NCBI GenBank assembly: GCA_030837505.1
Contig: JAUPKJ010000018.1
Location: 1 to 32,267, forward strand
Direction: 5' to 3'
Origin: Actinomycetota bacterium
GTDB lineage: Bacteria; Actinomycetota; Actinomycetes; Actinomycetales; Kineosporiaceae
Length of the DNA: 32,267 bases
Position numbers and translations under genes: made by a program. Numbering within the stretch: the stretch's first letter is position 1; each line of letters begins with the position of its first letter. The notes beneath the pieces were generated by a model. The model was not told where the DNA came from, made no database searches, and saw nothing but the letters and a program-made list of their open reading frames with translations. This document shows, in pieces, positions 15,983 to 23,240 of this stretch.

Positions 15983-18213
15983 CAGCGTCAACTCAACGTT
16001 CCGAGAACCGCCCGCAGACCGATCCGATTCCCCCCGCCGACATCGACCCGGAGATCCGCGCCGAACAGGAGTTCCTGGCCCGGGCCCGGACGGCGCTCGC
16101 ACAGATGCACCGGGAGGCCACCGAGGTGGCCCCGGCGCTGCAGAGCTCCGAGGACTCCGACGAGATCTACCACAACACCGTCTATCGGATGACCCTTGCC
16201 CGCAGGGTCAAAGCTCTGGTGGACCTGCCTGATGTCCCCTTGTTCTTCGGACGTCTGAACTATGAGCCCGGCACTGTGTTCGAGGCCCGACAGACCGGGG
16301 TGGACCTGTCCGGGGTGGACCTGCCCCGGGCAGACCGCTCCGGTCAGAACGCGCCTCCCGAGACCATCGATCATCTGTACATCGGACGGCGGCACGTGCA
16401 CGACGAGGCCGGGGACCCCCTGGTCATCGACTGGCGCGCCGAGGTCGCGACGGCCTTCTACCGTGCGTCGCGCGTCGATCCACAGCAGATCCGCTCACGT
16501 CGGCGCTACGGGTTCTCCGACTCCGCCGATCTGACCGCCTACGAGGAGGAGATCCTCACGGGCGGTCCCGTCGTGCCCGGGGACGGCCTCGTTTCGGACA
16601 GCGGAGTTTCGGACAGCGGTGTTTCGGACGGACTTGTGGCGAACGGACTGCTCACCGCAGAGATCGAGAGACCTCGCAGCGGGCCGATGCGCGACATCGT
16701 CGCGACCATCCAGCCCGAGCAGGACGACCTGGTCCGCGCGCCCCTGGCTCCCTCGCTGTGCGTCCAGGGCGCTCCGGGGACCGGCAAGACGGCCGTGGGA
16801 CTGCACCGCCTCGCCTATCTGCTGTACAACGAGCCCGAACGGCTGGGGGCCGGGGTCGTCGTCCTCGGGCCGAACCGGTCCTTCCTGACCTACATCCGCA
16901 GGGTCCTGCCGGCCCTGGGCGAGGTGAACATCACCCAGACGACGACAGAGGGTCTGATCGGCCGCTCCTCCCGGGGACCGGAGACCGACGACCGCGTGGC
17001 CCGGCTCAAGGGTGAAGCCCGTCTGGCGAAGGTCCTGCACAGGGCGCTGTGGGCTCCCGTGGGACAGCAGTTCGACGGCCTGCTGTACGCCCAGGGGGCG
17101 TACCGATACCGCCTCGGGGCCGACGAGGTCGAACGGGCTCTCACGTCGTTGCGGAGCGGTCGCCGGTACGACGCCGGTCGAACGGCCCTGTCCCAGAGGC
17201 TGGCCCACCTCGTTCTGGTGCAGATGGAACAGCGCGGCATCGTCACCTGCGACCGGACCCAGAACGCCGTGGCCCGTTCACGCCCCGTCAAACAGCTGAT
17301 CGATCGTTTGTGGCCGAAACAAAATTCCGAACAGGTCCTGTTCCGGCTGCTGTCCGACGCCGAGTTCCTCGCCGAGATCGCCCAGGGGATCCTGACCGAC
17401 GAGGAACAGGCACTGCTGTTGTGGGACAAGCCGTTCCGATCGTGGCGATCGGCGAAATGGTCGACCGCGGACGTGGCCCTGCTGGACGAACTGGACGACC
17501 TGTTCGAACACGGTCGTTCCCTGTCCCACATCGTCATCGACGAGGCCCAGGACCTCAGCGCCATGCAGTGCCGGGCCGTGGGGCGCAGATGCGCGTCCGG
17601 GACGGTGACGGTCCTGGGCGACATCGCCCAGGGCACGACCCCGTGGGCGATGAACGACTGGTCGAGCCTGCTGGAGCATCTGGGCCACCCGCAGGCCCGC
17701 TTGGCGGTCCTGGAGCGCGGGTACCGCGTCCCCGGCCAGATCATCGACTTCGCGGCCAGGCTCCTGCCCGGGATCGCTCCCGGGTTGCAACCCCCTCAGT
17801 CGGTCCGTCGGGTTCCCGGCTCCCTGAGAGTGCTCCGGACCGGGCCGGAGGACCTGCCGCGCCGGGTCGTCGGGCTCTGTCGCGAACTGCTCGACTCCCC
17901 CGGTTCGGTCGGCGTGATCGCCGCCGACGCCGAGCTGCAGGACCACTACAGCGTTCTGAACGGCGCGGGCCTGCAGTGCACTCTGCTGGGCGAGTCGGAG
18001 GACAGCCTGGAAAGCAGCCGACTGGTCTGCGTCCCCGCCGGTCTGGCCAAGGGACTGGAGTTCGACACCGTTGTCGTCGTCGAGCCCGCCAGGATCGTCG
18101 CCGCGGAGTTCCACGGCACCCGTCGCCTCTACGTCGCCCTGACCCGTGCCGTCAGCACCCTGCACGTTCTGCACTGCGAGGACCTGCCCGAAGCGCTGTG
18201 CCGAGAGGGCTGA
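15979..18213 (+). CDS. helR: HelR/HelD-like RNA polymerase recycling motor ATPase
   Basis: A 744-residue superfamily-1 helicase-like ATPase. The N-terminal helical region (20-85) and PLFFGRL (87-93) precede LYIGRRHVHD (133-142) and IDWRAEV (150-156), which are typical of actinobacterial HelR. Walker A GAPGTGKT lies at 264-271, DEAQD near 520, and YVALTRA near the end. These proteins bind RNA polymerase, prise open its channels and remove stalled complexes or nucleic acid; some confer rifamycin tolerance. The start is ATG; the ribosome site is weak. Two 15-bp tandem repeats encode GVDLS/GVDLP (107-116) and VSDSG repeats (205-217) in loops. A 20-bp terminator hairpin follows. HelR versus generic HelD is judged by resemblance only. 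Confidence 0.88.
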   Translation: MTASTQRSENRPQTDPIPPADIDPEIRAEQEFLARARTALAQMHREATEVAPALQSSEDSDEIYHNTVYRMTLARRVKALVDLPDVPLFFGRLNYEPGTVFEARQTGVDLSGVDLPRADRSGQNAPPETIDHLYIGRRHVHDEAGDPLVIDWRAEVATAFYRASRVDPQQIRSRRRYGFSDSADLTAYEEEILTGGPVVPGDGLVSDSGVSDSGVSDGLVANGLLTAEIERPRSGPMRDIVATIQPEQDDLVRAPLAPSLCVQGAPGTGKTAVGLHRLAYLLYNEPERLGAGVVVLGPNRSFLTYIRRVLPALGEVNITQTTTEGLIGRSSRGPETDDRVARLKGEARLAKVLHRALWAPVGQQFDGLLYAQGAYRYRLGADEVERALTSLRSGRRYDAGRTALSQRLAHLVLVQMEQRGIVTCDRTQNAVARSRPVKQLIDRLWPKQNSEQVLFRLLSDAEFLAEIAQGILTDEEQALLLWDKPFRSWRSAKWSTADVALLDELDDLFEHGRSLSHIVIDEAQDLSAMQCRAVGRRCASGTVTVLGDIAQGTTPWAMNDWSSLLEHLGHPQARLAVLERGYRVPGQIIDFAARLLPGIAPGLQPPQSVRRVPGSLRVLRTGPEDLPRRVVGLCRELLDSPGSVGVIAADAELQDHYSVLNGAGLQCTLLGESEDSLESSRLVCVPAGLAKGLEFDTVVVVEPARIVAAEFHGTRRLYVALTRAVSTLHVLHCEDLPEALCREG
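16297..16326. repeat. 15-bp tandem repeat in the HelR-like gene (first)
   Basis: Two copies of GGGGTGGACCTGTCC / GGGGTGGACCTGCCC, giving GVDLS and GVDLP in the protein. They lie in an N-terminal loop before the ATPase core. Confidence 0.75.
16591..16630. repeat. 15-bp tandem repeat in the HelR-like gene (second)
   Basis: Units GTTTCGGACAGCGGA, GTTTCGGACAGCGGT and a partial GTTTCGGACG encode VSDSG, VSDSG, VSDG in a loop before Walker A. The core TTCGGAC matches other repeats in this window. Confidence 0.8.
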
Positions 18214-18256
18214 GAACAGGGCGCCGGACGCTCGGGGAGCGTCCGGCGCCCTGTTC
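18214..18256. terminator. Strong bidirectional terminator hairpin
   Basis: A perfect 20-bp stem with a GGG loop lies directly after the HelR-like stop. The stop codon of the convergent NifX-like gene overlaps the outer end of the stem. There is no U-run. Confidence 0.8.
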
Positions 18257-18602
18257 AGGCGGCCTGTTCCAGGAACCGTTCTAGGACCTGCCGTACGGTT
18301 CCGGCCTGCTCGGAGTGCACCTCGATCCCCGCGGCGGACAAGGCGTCGGAGGCCTTCGGGCCGCAGCGCCCCGTGAGCAGGACCGTCGCCCCCGTCGAGA
18401 CGAGCAGTTGTACCGAACGGACCCCCGCGCCACTGGGAGCTTCGCGGGAGGTGTTCGTCACGGTCCGGACCTGGGACGGGTCCAGGACGCCGCCCTGGAC
18501 CTCGACCACCACCAAGAAGGGACAGCGCCCGAACGCGGCCTGGACGGGGGCGTCGAGACCCTCGGCGTCCGCGGACACGGCAATCTTCACGGGGACGCTC
18601 AC
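18255..18602 (-). CDS. NifX/NifB-like (dinitrogenase cofactor family) protein 2
   Basis: A 115-residue single-domain protein of the NifX/MTH1175-like family, whose members carry or bind iron-molybdenum-type cofactors or related clusters. It starts KIAVSADAEGLDAPVQAAFGRC, where the FGRCPF segment matches the family FGRxxxF motif (Cys27), and continues to a LLTGRCGPKASDAL helix (Cys80), matching the family 'GxxGxxA' turn. Last gene of a three-gene operon, it starts at GTG overlapping the previous stop (GTGA). No nif structural genes are present, so a nitrogenase role is unlikely and the cargo is unknown. It is paralogous to the preceding gene. Confidence 0.82.
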   Translation of the reverse strand: MSVPVKIAVSADAEGLDAPVQAAFGRCPFLVVVEVQGGVLDPSQVRTVTNTSREAPSGAGVRSVQLLVSTGATVLLTGRCGPKASDALSAAGIEVHSEQAGTVRQVLERFLEQAA

Positions 18603-18937
18603 TTCTCGCAGAAGTTCGGGCTCGTCGACAGGTTCCCGGCGAGGTAGGCGTCCACGGCCGACGCCGGGTCGCCGGGCTCTGCCCCGACCACGACCTCGAT
18701 GCCCTGCTGGACGAGCATGTCCCGTGCCCGACCGCCCAGTCCCCCCGCGATGACAACGGTGACCCCCTGCTCCCCGAGCCAGGTGGGGAACACCCCGGGC
18801 TCGTGCCGGGGCGCGGGATGGTCGTTCCGCGAGGTGATGGCCCGCTGGGTGTCATCCACCTCGAACAGGGCGAAGTGGGTGCAGTGCCCGAAGTGCTGGC
18901 ACAGGGAACCGTCCGCAACCGGAAGGGCGATCCTCAT
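18599..18937 (-). CDS. NifX/NifB-like (dinitrogenase cofactor family) protein 1
   Basis: A 112-residue member of the same family as its neighbour. Residues 11-22 (SLCQHFGHCTHF) form the family metal/cofactor loop, with Cys13, His15, His18 and Cys19 as possible ligands. GGLGGRARDML (about 68-78) is the typical glycine turn and helix, and a final Cys110 lies in NFCEK. The start is ATG 18937 with GAGGAG 5 bases upstream; this start overlaps the stop of the fused ATPase gene (ATGA), and its own stop overlaps the next start. The operon context suggests it receives a cluster or metal cofactor from the ATPase. Confidence 0.85.
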   Translation of the reverse strand: MRIALPVADGSLCQHFGHCTHFALFEVDDTQRAITSRNDHPAPRHEPGVFPTWLGEQGVTVVIAGGLGGRARDMLVQQGIEVVVGAEPGDPASAVDAYLAGNLSTSPNFCEK

Positions 18938-20967
18938 GGTTTCTCCTCGTTCTCGATCCACCGGAGCACCTGTGTCCACAGGTCCCGGATGTCTTGGGCG
19001 GCGTGGCTGTCAGGCGCGTGTTCGACCACGCAGGTCCGGTCCAGGTGCGCCCGACGGACCGCCTCGTCGTACCGGACGGTCCCCAGGACGGGCAGACCAC
19101 GCCGGGTCACCTCGGCCAACAGCTCCTCTGCCATCCGAGGCGACAGATCCACCTTGTTGAGACACACGGCGGTCCTCACCCCCAGCCGGGCAGTCAGATC
19201 GGCGATCCTGCGCAGGTCGTGCAGACCGCTGCGGGTGGGCTCCGTGACCAGCAGCACGCGGTCGGCCCCCGTGGCAGCAGAGGTCGCCGGGCACCCGATC
19301 CCGGGAGGACCATCACCGATCAGCAGATCGGATCCCCGGACACGGCCGAGGTCCGCGGCCTGTCCGCGAACGAGTGACACGAGCTTGCCACTGTTGTGCC
19401 GTCCCGGGCGCAACCTGGCATGGACCATCGGACCGATGCCCGTTTCCGACAGACCCCATTCCCCACAGGGATCGTCGAACAGACAGGCTGCCCCGCTCGG
19501 ACACAGGTCCACGCACACCCCGCAGCCCTCGCACGCGATCGTGTCCACAGTCACAGGACCACCGGGTTCGCAGGACTCCCGCAGGGCATCGAAACGACAA
19601 GCGTCCAGACAAGCCCCGCAGCCCTCGCACAGAGCCGGATCGATCGACGCCGACTGCCCTCCGACGAACAGCCACCGTCCCCCGGGCCGCCCCGGCAGCA
19701 ACAGATGCAGGTTCGAGGCGTCCACATCGGCGTCCGCGAGCACGATCCGCGCCCTCGCCCCGCCCTGCCCGGCTTCCCCGTCGCCTCGCCCGCCGGGCGG
19801 AAGGACACGGTCGGCCCCGCCGGTGAGCGTTCGTGGACAGCGCACCGGATCGGCCAGGTGCGCGAGATACGCCAGGGAGGCGGTGACGGTGGTCTTCCCC
19901 GTCCCGCCCTTGCCGCTGAGCACGATGAGTTCCGGTGCCCGATCGTGCCCCGATCCGACATCGAGCCCCGGTCCGACGGCCCGCGCGGCAGCGACCAGGG
20001 CTGAGGGCCTCAGATCCGGCTCGGACCACGGGACGGGGACCGTGCCGGGTCCCCGCCCCTCCCTCAGGACGGGTCGGGAGGACGCCCCGGCGCCGGCGAT
20101 CTCCGCCAGACGCGAGGCCACCTGCAGGAGAGCGGGGGCAAGGGAAGGCTCTGTCTCCACAAGCAGCTCGCCGACCGCGCAGGCCCGCGCGATCCGCCGG
20201 CTGTGGGGAATCTCCAACAACAGTTCGATCCCGGCGCGCTCGCAGTGCGAGCGGACGTCGTCGTCCCCGGCCCCTGCTCGGTTGAGCACCGCGGCGTGGG
20301 GCAGGCCGATCTCGCGGACCACTTCCACGGCCAGATCAAGATCGTGCAGACCGCACGGCGTGGGCTCGACGACCAGCAGAACGACGTCGGCCCCGGAGAG
20401 AGTCGCGGTGAAGGGGCAGGCCGTGCCGGGAGGACCGTCGAGGATCGCCCAACCGTTCCCGGGCAACCGCCCGAGAACGGCTTTGATCACCTCGGGGCTC
20501 TCCTCCTGACCGACCTCCGTCCGGCCCTCGACGGTCCTCAGCGCCCCGGAAGAACCCACCAGGACCGTTCCGATCAGCTGTTCGATCTCGTGGAGGGCGG
20601 TCTGGGGACAATGCCGCACACAGGCCCCGCAGCCGTGACACAGATCGGGCAGGACCGTGGCACCGCCCGGAACCGGCAGAATCGCAGCGAAACGGCAGAT
20701 CGGAACGCAGTCGCCACAACCGATGCACTTCTCGCGGTCGATCCTGGCCCTGGGGACGAGGACCTCGTGCTCCGTCTCGATCCGGGGTCCGAGGAACAGG
20801 TGTCCGTTGGGGGCCTCGACGTCGCAGTCCGCGAAGGTGACCGGGGCGCCGGAGCCCTCGGCGAGCACACGGGCAAGGCTCGTGGCCACGGTGGTCTTCC
20901 CCGTGCCACCCTTGCCGCTGATCACGGCCACGCGGACGGGGGTACCCGGTCGGTCGGTGGGGACCAT
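18934..20967 (-). CDS. Fused double MinD-superfamily ATPase with two inserted ferredoxin domains
   Basis: A 677-residue soluble protein made of two homologous halves, each a MinD/Mrp-type ATPase with an inserted bacterial ferredoxin domain (COG1149-like). Half 1: deviant Walker A SGKGGTGKTT (17-26), cysteines 81/84/87/91 and 110/113/116/120, and DGPPGTACP (178-186). Half 2: SGKGGTGKTT (351-360), cysteines 447/450/453/457 and 479/482/485/489, and DGPPGIGCP (552-560). Four [4Fe-4S] sites are predicted. Related ATPases act in Fe-S or metal cofactor assembly; in anaerobes two such genes usually stand side by side rather than fused. The join is a Pro/Gly-rich linker (about 295-345). The start is ATG 20967 with GGGAAG upstream. 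It heads an operon with two NifX-like genes and is divergent from padR. Confidence 0.9.
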   Translation of the reverse strand: MVPTDRPGTPVRVAVISGKGGTGKTTVATSLARVLAEGSGAPVTFADCDVEAPNGHLFLGPRIETEHEVLVPRARIDREKCIGCGDCVPICRFAAILPVPGGATVLPDLCHGCGACVRHCPQTALHEIEQLIGTVLVGSSGALRTVEGRTEVGQEESPEVIKAVLGRLPGNGWAILDGPPGTACPFTATLSGADVVLLVVEPTPCGLHDLDLAVEVVREIGLPHAAVLNRAGAGDDDVRSHCERAGIELLLEIPHSRRIARACAVGELLVETEPSLAPALLQVASRLAEIAGAGASSRPVLREGRGPGTVPVPWSEPDLRPSALVAAARAVGPGLDVGSGHDRAPELIVLSGKGGTGKTTVTASLAYLAHLADPVRCPRTLTGGADRVLPPGGRGDGEAGQGGARARIVLADADVDASNLHLLLPGRPGGRWLFVGGQSASIDPALCEGCGACLDACRFDALRESCEPGGPVTVDTIACEGCGVCVDLCPSGAACLFDDPCGEWGLSETGIGPMVHARLRPGRHNSGKLVSLVRGQAADLGRVRGSDLLIGDGPPGIGCPATSAATGADRVLLVTEPTRSGLHDLRRIADLTARLGVRTAVCLNKVDLSPRMAEELLAEVTRRGLPVLGTVRYDEAVRRAHLDRTCVVEHAPDSHAAQDIRDLWTQVLRWIENEEKP

Positions 20968-21042
20968 ATTTCTTCCCGCTCCTGCCAGAATCGGTTCGGT
21001 GGCCGGCGGACGCCGGTGAAGTGGAGTGTCCAGCAACAGCTT

Positions 21043-21056
21043 AACGATATATCGTT
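21043..21056. promoter_or_regulatory. 14-bp palindrome, candidate PadR operator
   Basis: AACGATATATCGTT is a perfect palindrome in the 118-bp gap between the divergent PadR and ATPase genes, in an otherwise GC-rich region. TATAT-centred palindromes are common as PadR-family operators, and this one could also serve as the -10 of either promoter, so binding would silence both sides. The link to this PadR is inferred from position. Confidence 0.65.
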
Positions 21057-21085
21057 GACATGTCGCTGACTGGGAGGCGGGTTCT

Positions 21086-21763
21086 GTGACCGACACGAGC
21101 GGAACGGGACACCCTCGCCGCCCCCACGGACCCGGGGGTGCTCCCGAGCCACCCGCCGGCGAGCCACTCGACCAGGGTGTTTTCGCTCCGGGTCGGCACG
21201 GTCCGGTTCGATACGGTCCGGGGGCCCATGGCCACGGGTTGCGGCGCGGACGACGTATGGGCCGAGGCCGGGTCCGGGCCGCCCTGTTGGCCCTGCTCTG
21301 CGAACGACCGATGCACGGCTACGAGATGATCTCCGAGTTGGCAGAACGCACTGCGGGCACCTGGCGCCCCAGTCCAGGATCGATTTACCCGACGTTGCAG
21401 ATACTGCAGGACGAGGGGCTGGTGGAAGGGCGCGTCGAGGCCGGTCGGCGACTGTTCACCCTCACGGACGACGGCAGGCGGGCCGCGCCGTCCCCGGACG
21501 GTCCACGACCGTGGGAACAGGGGAACTGCGGCCGGTGCCCCCGCCCGGACCCCTGCGACACGGAGCTGAGGGACGCCGCGGCCCAGCTCCTCCTGGCCGT
21601 CGATCAGCTCCTCGACGCCGGTACCTCCGAGCAGAAGGTCCGCGCGCTCCCCCACCTCACGGCCGCCCGGCAGGCGATCTATCTCGCCCTCGCCGACGCC
21701 GTTCCTCCCGACACCGATCTGTCCGACACCGGCCCGCCTCCCGGTACCGCCTCGCCCGGGTGA
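21086..21763 (+). CDS. PadR-family transcriptional regulator with a Cys motif
   Basis: A 225-residue regulator. A disordered Gly/Pro/His/Arg-rich head (1-62) precedes the PadR winged helix (63-130), recognisable by LLALLCERPMHGYEM, SPGSIYPTLQILQDEGLVE and RRLFTLTDDGRR. A linker containing Cys148, Cys151 and Cys157 (C-x2-C-x5-C) follows, then a helical dimerisation region (161-203) and an acidic tail. The three cysteines and the His-rich head could bind a metal or Fe-S cluster, which would fit control of the divergent Fe-S ATPase operon; this is inference. The start is GTG with GGGAGG upstream. The palindrome at 21043-21056 is its likely operator. Confidence 0.88.
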   Translation: MTDTSGTGHPRRPHGPGGAPEPPAGEPLDQGVFAPGRHGPVRYGPGAHGHGLRRGRRMGRGRVRAALLALLCERPMHGYEMISELAERTAGTWRPSPGSIYPTLQILQDEGLVEGRVEAGRRLFTLTDDGRRAAPSPDGPRPWEQGNCGRCPRPDPCDTELRDAAAQLLLAVDQLLDAGTSEQKVRALPHLTAARQAIYLALADAVPPDTDLSDTGPPPGTASPG

Positions 21764-21785
21764 CCCCGAGTCGGATCCGCTGCGC

Positions 21786-22925
21786 TCACTCGTCCTCGGG
21801 GAACGAGTCGGAAGGCAGGCCGAGAGTCCCCAGGGCGAGCGCCTGCAGGTCGATCGGGCCTGTGGGGTCGCCGGGAACACGCTCGGAGTCCGGGATCAGA
21901 GGTTCCACGGAAGCTTTGGCGTGAAGGCGTTCGACATGTTCGCGCAGAACGGCGGCGATATCGGGGGCCAGCGGGTGGATGAGGGACAGCTCGAAGGAGT
22001 CCTCCGCGGCATCCTCGAGGTTCGCCGTCGACAGCCAGGTCCCGTCCCCGTCCAGCACGGCGAGTTTCAGGTGCATCCTCCCGATCGCCCCCGTCCGGTC
22101 TCCCGGGTAGTAACGCACGTCCACCCCGGCCTGCCGCAGCAGGGGAACGGCGTCCCAGGGCTGGTTGCTCTGATCGCCGTCGACGACTCCGACGACGCGC
22201 ACTCCCCTGTCCACAGCCTGCGACAGGGCGTTCAGGGTTTTGCTGTCGGTGGTGATCCGGCAGAAGGCGAAACAGAGTTCACGCCGGCAGCTGTGGACGG
22301 CTTCGACGAACGTCTGTCTGGCCAGGGAACCGGGCCCGAGGTCGAGGATCGCGTTCGGACCATTGTCGGTCCTGATCTCGATCCGCCGGGCCGGGATGCT
22401 GGTCTCTCCCAGGAACAGCGGGTGGACCGCCTCCTCGACCGCGGCGGCAACCGTCGGGTCCTCGATCACCGCACACCAGTTGTAGTTCCGGTCCAGGGAA
22501 CCCGGTGTCAGGTAGGCCGAGGTGACCAGGACTTTCTCGAGCCCGTCCCGGCCGGTGAGGACGATGTTGGCGTGCCGGGGGCCGACGAAGGAGTTCAGAC
22601 GGACGTCGACGCTCGAACGGAGCAGGGCTCCCAGGCAGCGGCGGGCATCGGCGTGCACCCCGGCGCCGCGGGACCACAGTCCGGATTCGGGCACGGGGGC
22701 TGGTTCTCGGACGTAGCTGGACTCCATCAGGGCACGTGCGTCGGCACCGGCCCGGCAGCAGGCGGCGATCCTGCGGACGATCTCCGGATCGGTCACTTTC
22801 CGGGTCACGACGGTCAGGTGCCGGATCTGGTCGAGCTGGTCGTACAGAACCTGACGCAATTGGTCGGGGGCGGCCCGCACCTGCGGTGAGAGACAAACCT
22901 CCGTTGTTCCGTGTACGACGGGCAT
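21786..22925 (-). CDS. Phospholipase D-like domain protein
   Basis: A 379-residue protein of the phospholipase D superfamily without signal peptide or membrane span. The C-terminal half has a complete HKD motif (His285-x-Lys287-x4-Asp292) followed by GTWLSTAN (295-302). In the first half the equivalent site is degenerate: His118-Ala-Asn120 with no Asp. The N-terminal 110 residues look like a helical regulatory domain (DQLRQVLYDQLDQIRHLTVV...), which resembles the TrmB-like sensor helices seen before PLD domains. One active site per chain fits a homodimeric enzyme or a ligand-binding role. The start is ATG 22925 with GGGGGA upstream; ATG 22967, overlapping a 34-residue ORF, is possible. Confidence 0.75.
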   Translation of the reverse strand: MPVVHGTTEVCLSPQVRAAPDQLRQVLYDQLDQIRHLTVVTRKVTDPEIVRRIAACCRAGADARALMESSYVREPAPVPESGLWSRGAGVHADARRCLGALLRSSVDVRLNSFVGPRHANIVLTGRDGLEKVLVTSAYLTPGSLDRNYNWCAVIEDPTVAAAVEEAVHPLFLGETSIPARRIEIRTDNGPNAILDLGPGSLARQTFVEAVHSCRRELCFAFCRITTDSKTLNALSQAVDRGVRVVGVVDGDQSNQPWDAVPLLRQAGVDVRYYPGDRTGAIGRMHLKLAVLDGDGTWLSTANLEDAAEDSFELSLIHPLAPDIAAVLREHVERLHAKASVEPLIPDSERVPGDPTGPIDLQALALGTLGLPSDSFPEDE

Positions 22926-22963
22926 CCGCCGTCCCCCTTCCGCCCCGTTCTCGGGTCCGGGTG

Positions 22964-23068
22964 TCATCGGCTGTCCGCAAAACCCTCGACGGTCCACAGC
23001 ACCCTTGGGTCACAACACCCGGTCACAACACCCCGGGTCACGAGCATATTGCTATCAATCAGTTTCAT
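22964..23068 (-). CDS. Possible 34-residue ORF upstream of the PLD-like gene
   Basis: ATG 23066-23068 opens MKLIDSNMLVTRGVVTGCCD and 14 more residues. Its TGA overlaps an upstream candidate ATG of the PLD-like gene (ATGA). The middle is encoded by the 13-bp tandem repeats, and no ribosome site is seen. It may be a leader peptide, or chance. Confidence 0.25.
   Translation of the reverse strand: MKLIDSNMLVTRGVVTGCCDPRVLWTVEGFADSR
23008..23041. repeat. 13-bp direct repeats upstream of the PLD-like gene
   Basis: GGTCACAACACCC occurs twice in perfect tandem (23008-23020, 23021-23033), with a third partial GGGTCAC at 23035-23041. An AT-rich island of about 45 bp follows (23041-23085), unusual for this genome and a likely promoter region. 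The repeats could be regulator sites. Confidence 0.7.
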
Positions 23069-23240
23069 ACAGTAGTCACACTCTGAGCGTCCCCACAACG
23101 TTCGACATTCCGTGGGGCGCGTCCGGTGCCCGGTCGCCGAGCCTCCGGTCGGTGGCGGTCGGCTCGCCCTGGTCGACGGCCGTCGACAAGCCGTTCCCTG
23201 CCGGAGGAGAGCTCGCGGGGGGGTCGCCGTCATCGGTCGG

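Noticed and set aside
18255-20967. Part of a nitrogenase gene cluster, judged from the NifX-like proteins
   Set aside because: No nifHDK, nifB or nifEN genes are present in the window, and the family is widespread outside nitrogen fixation.
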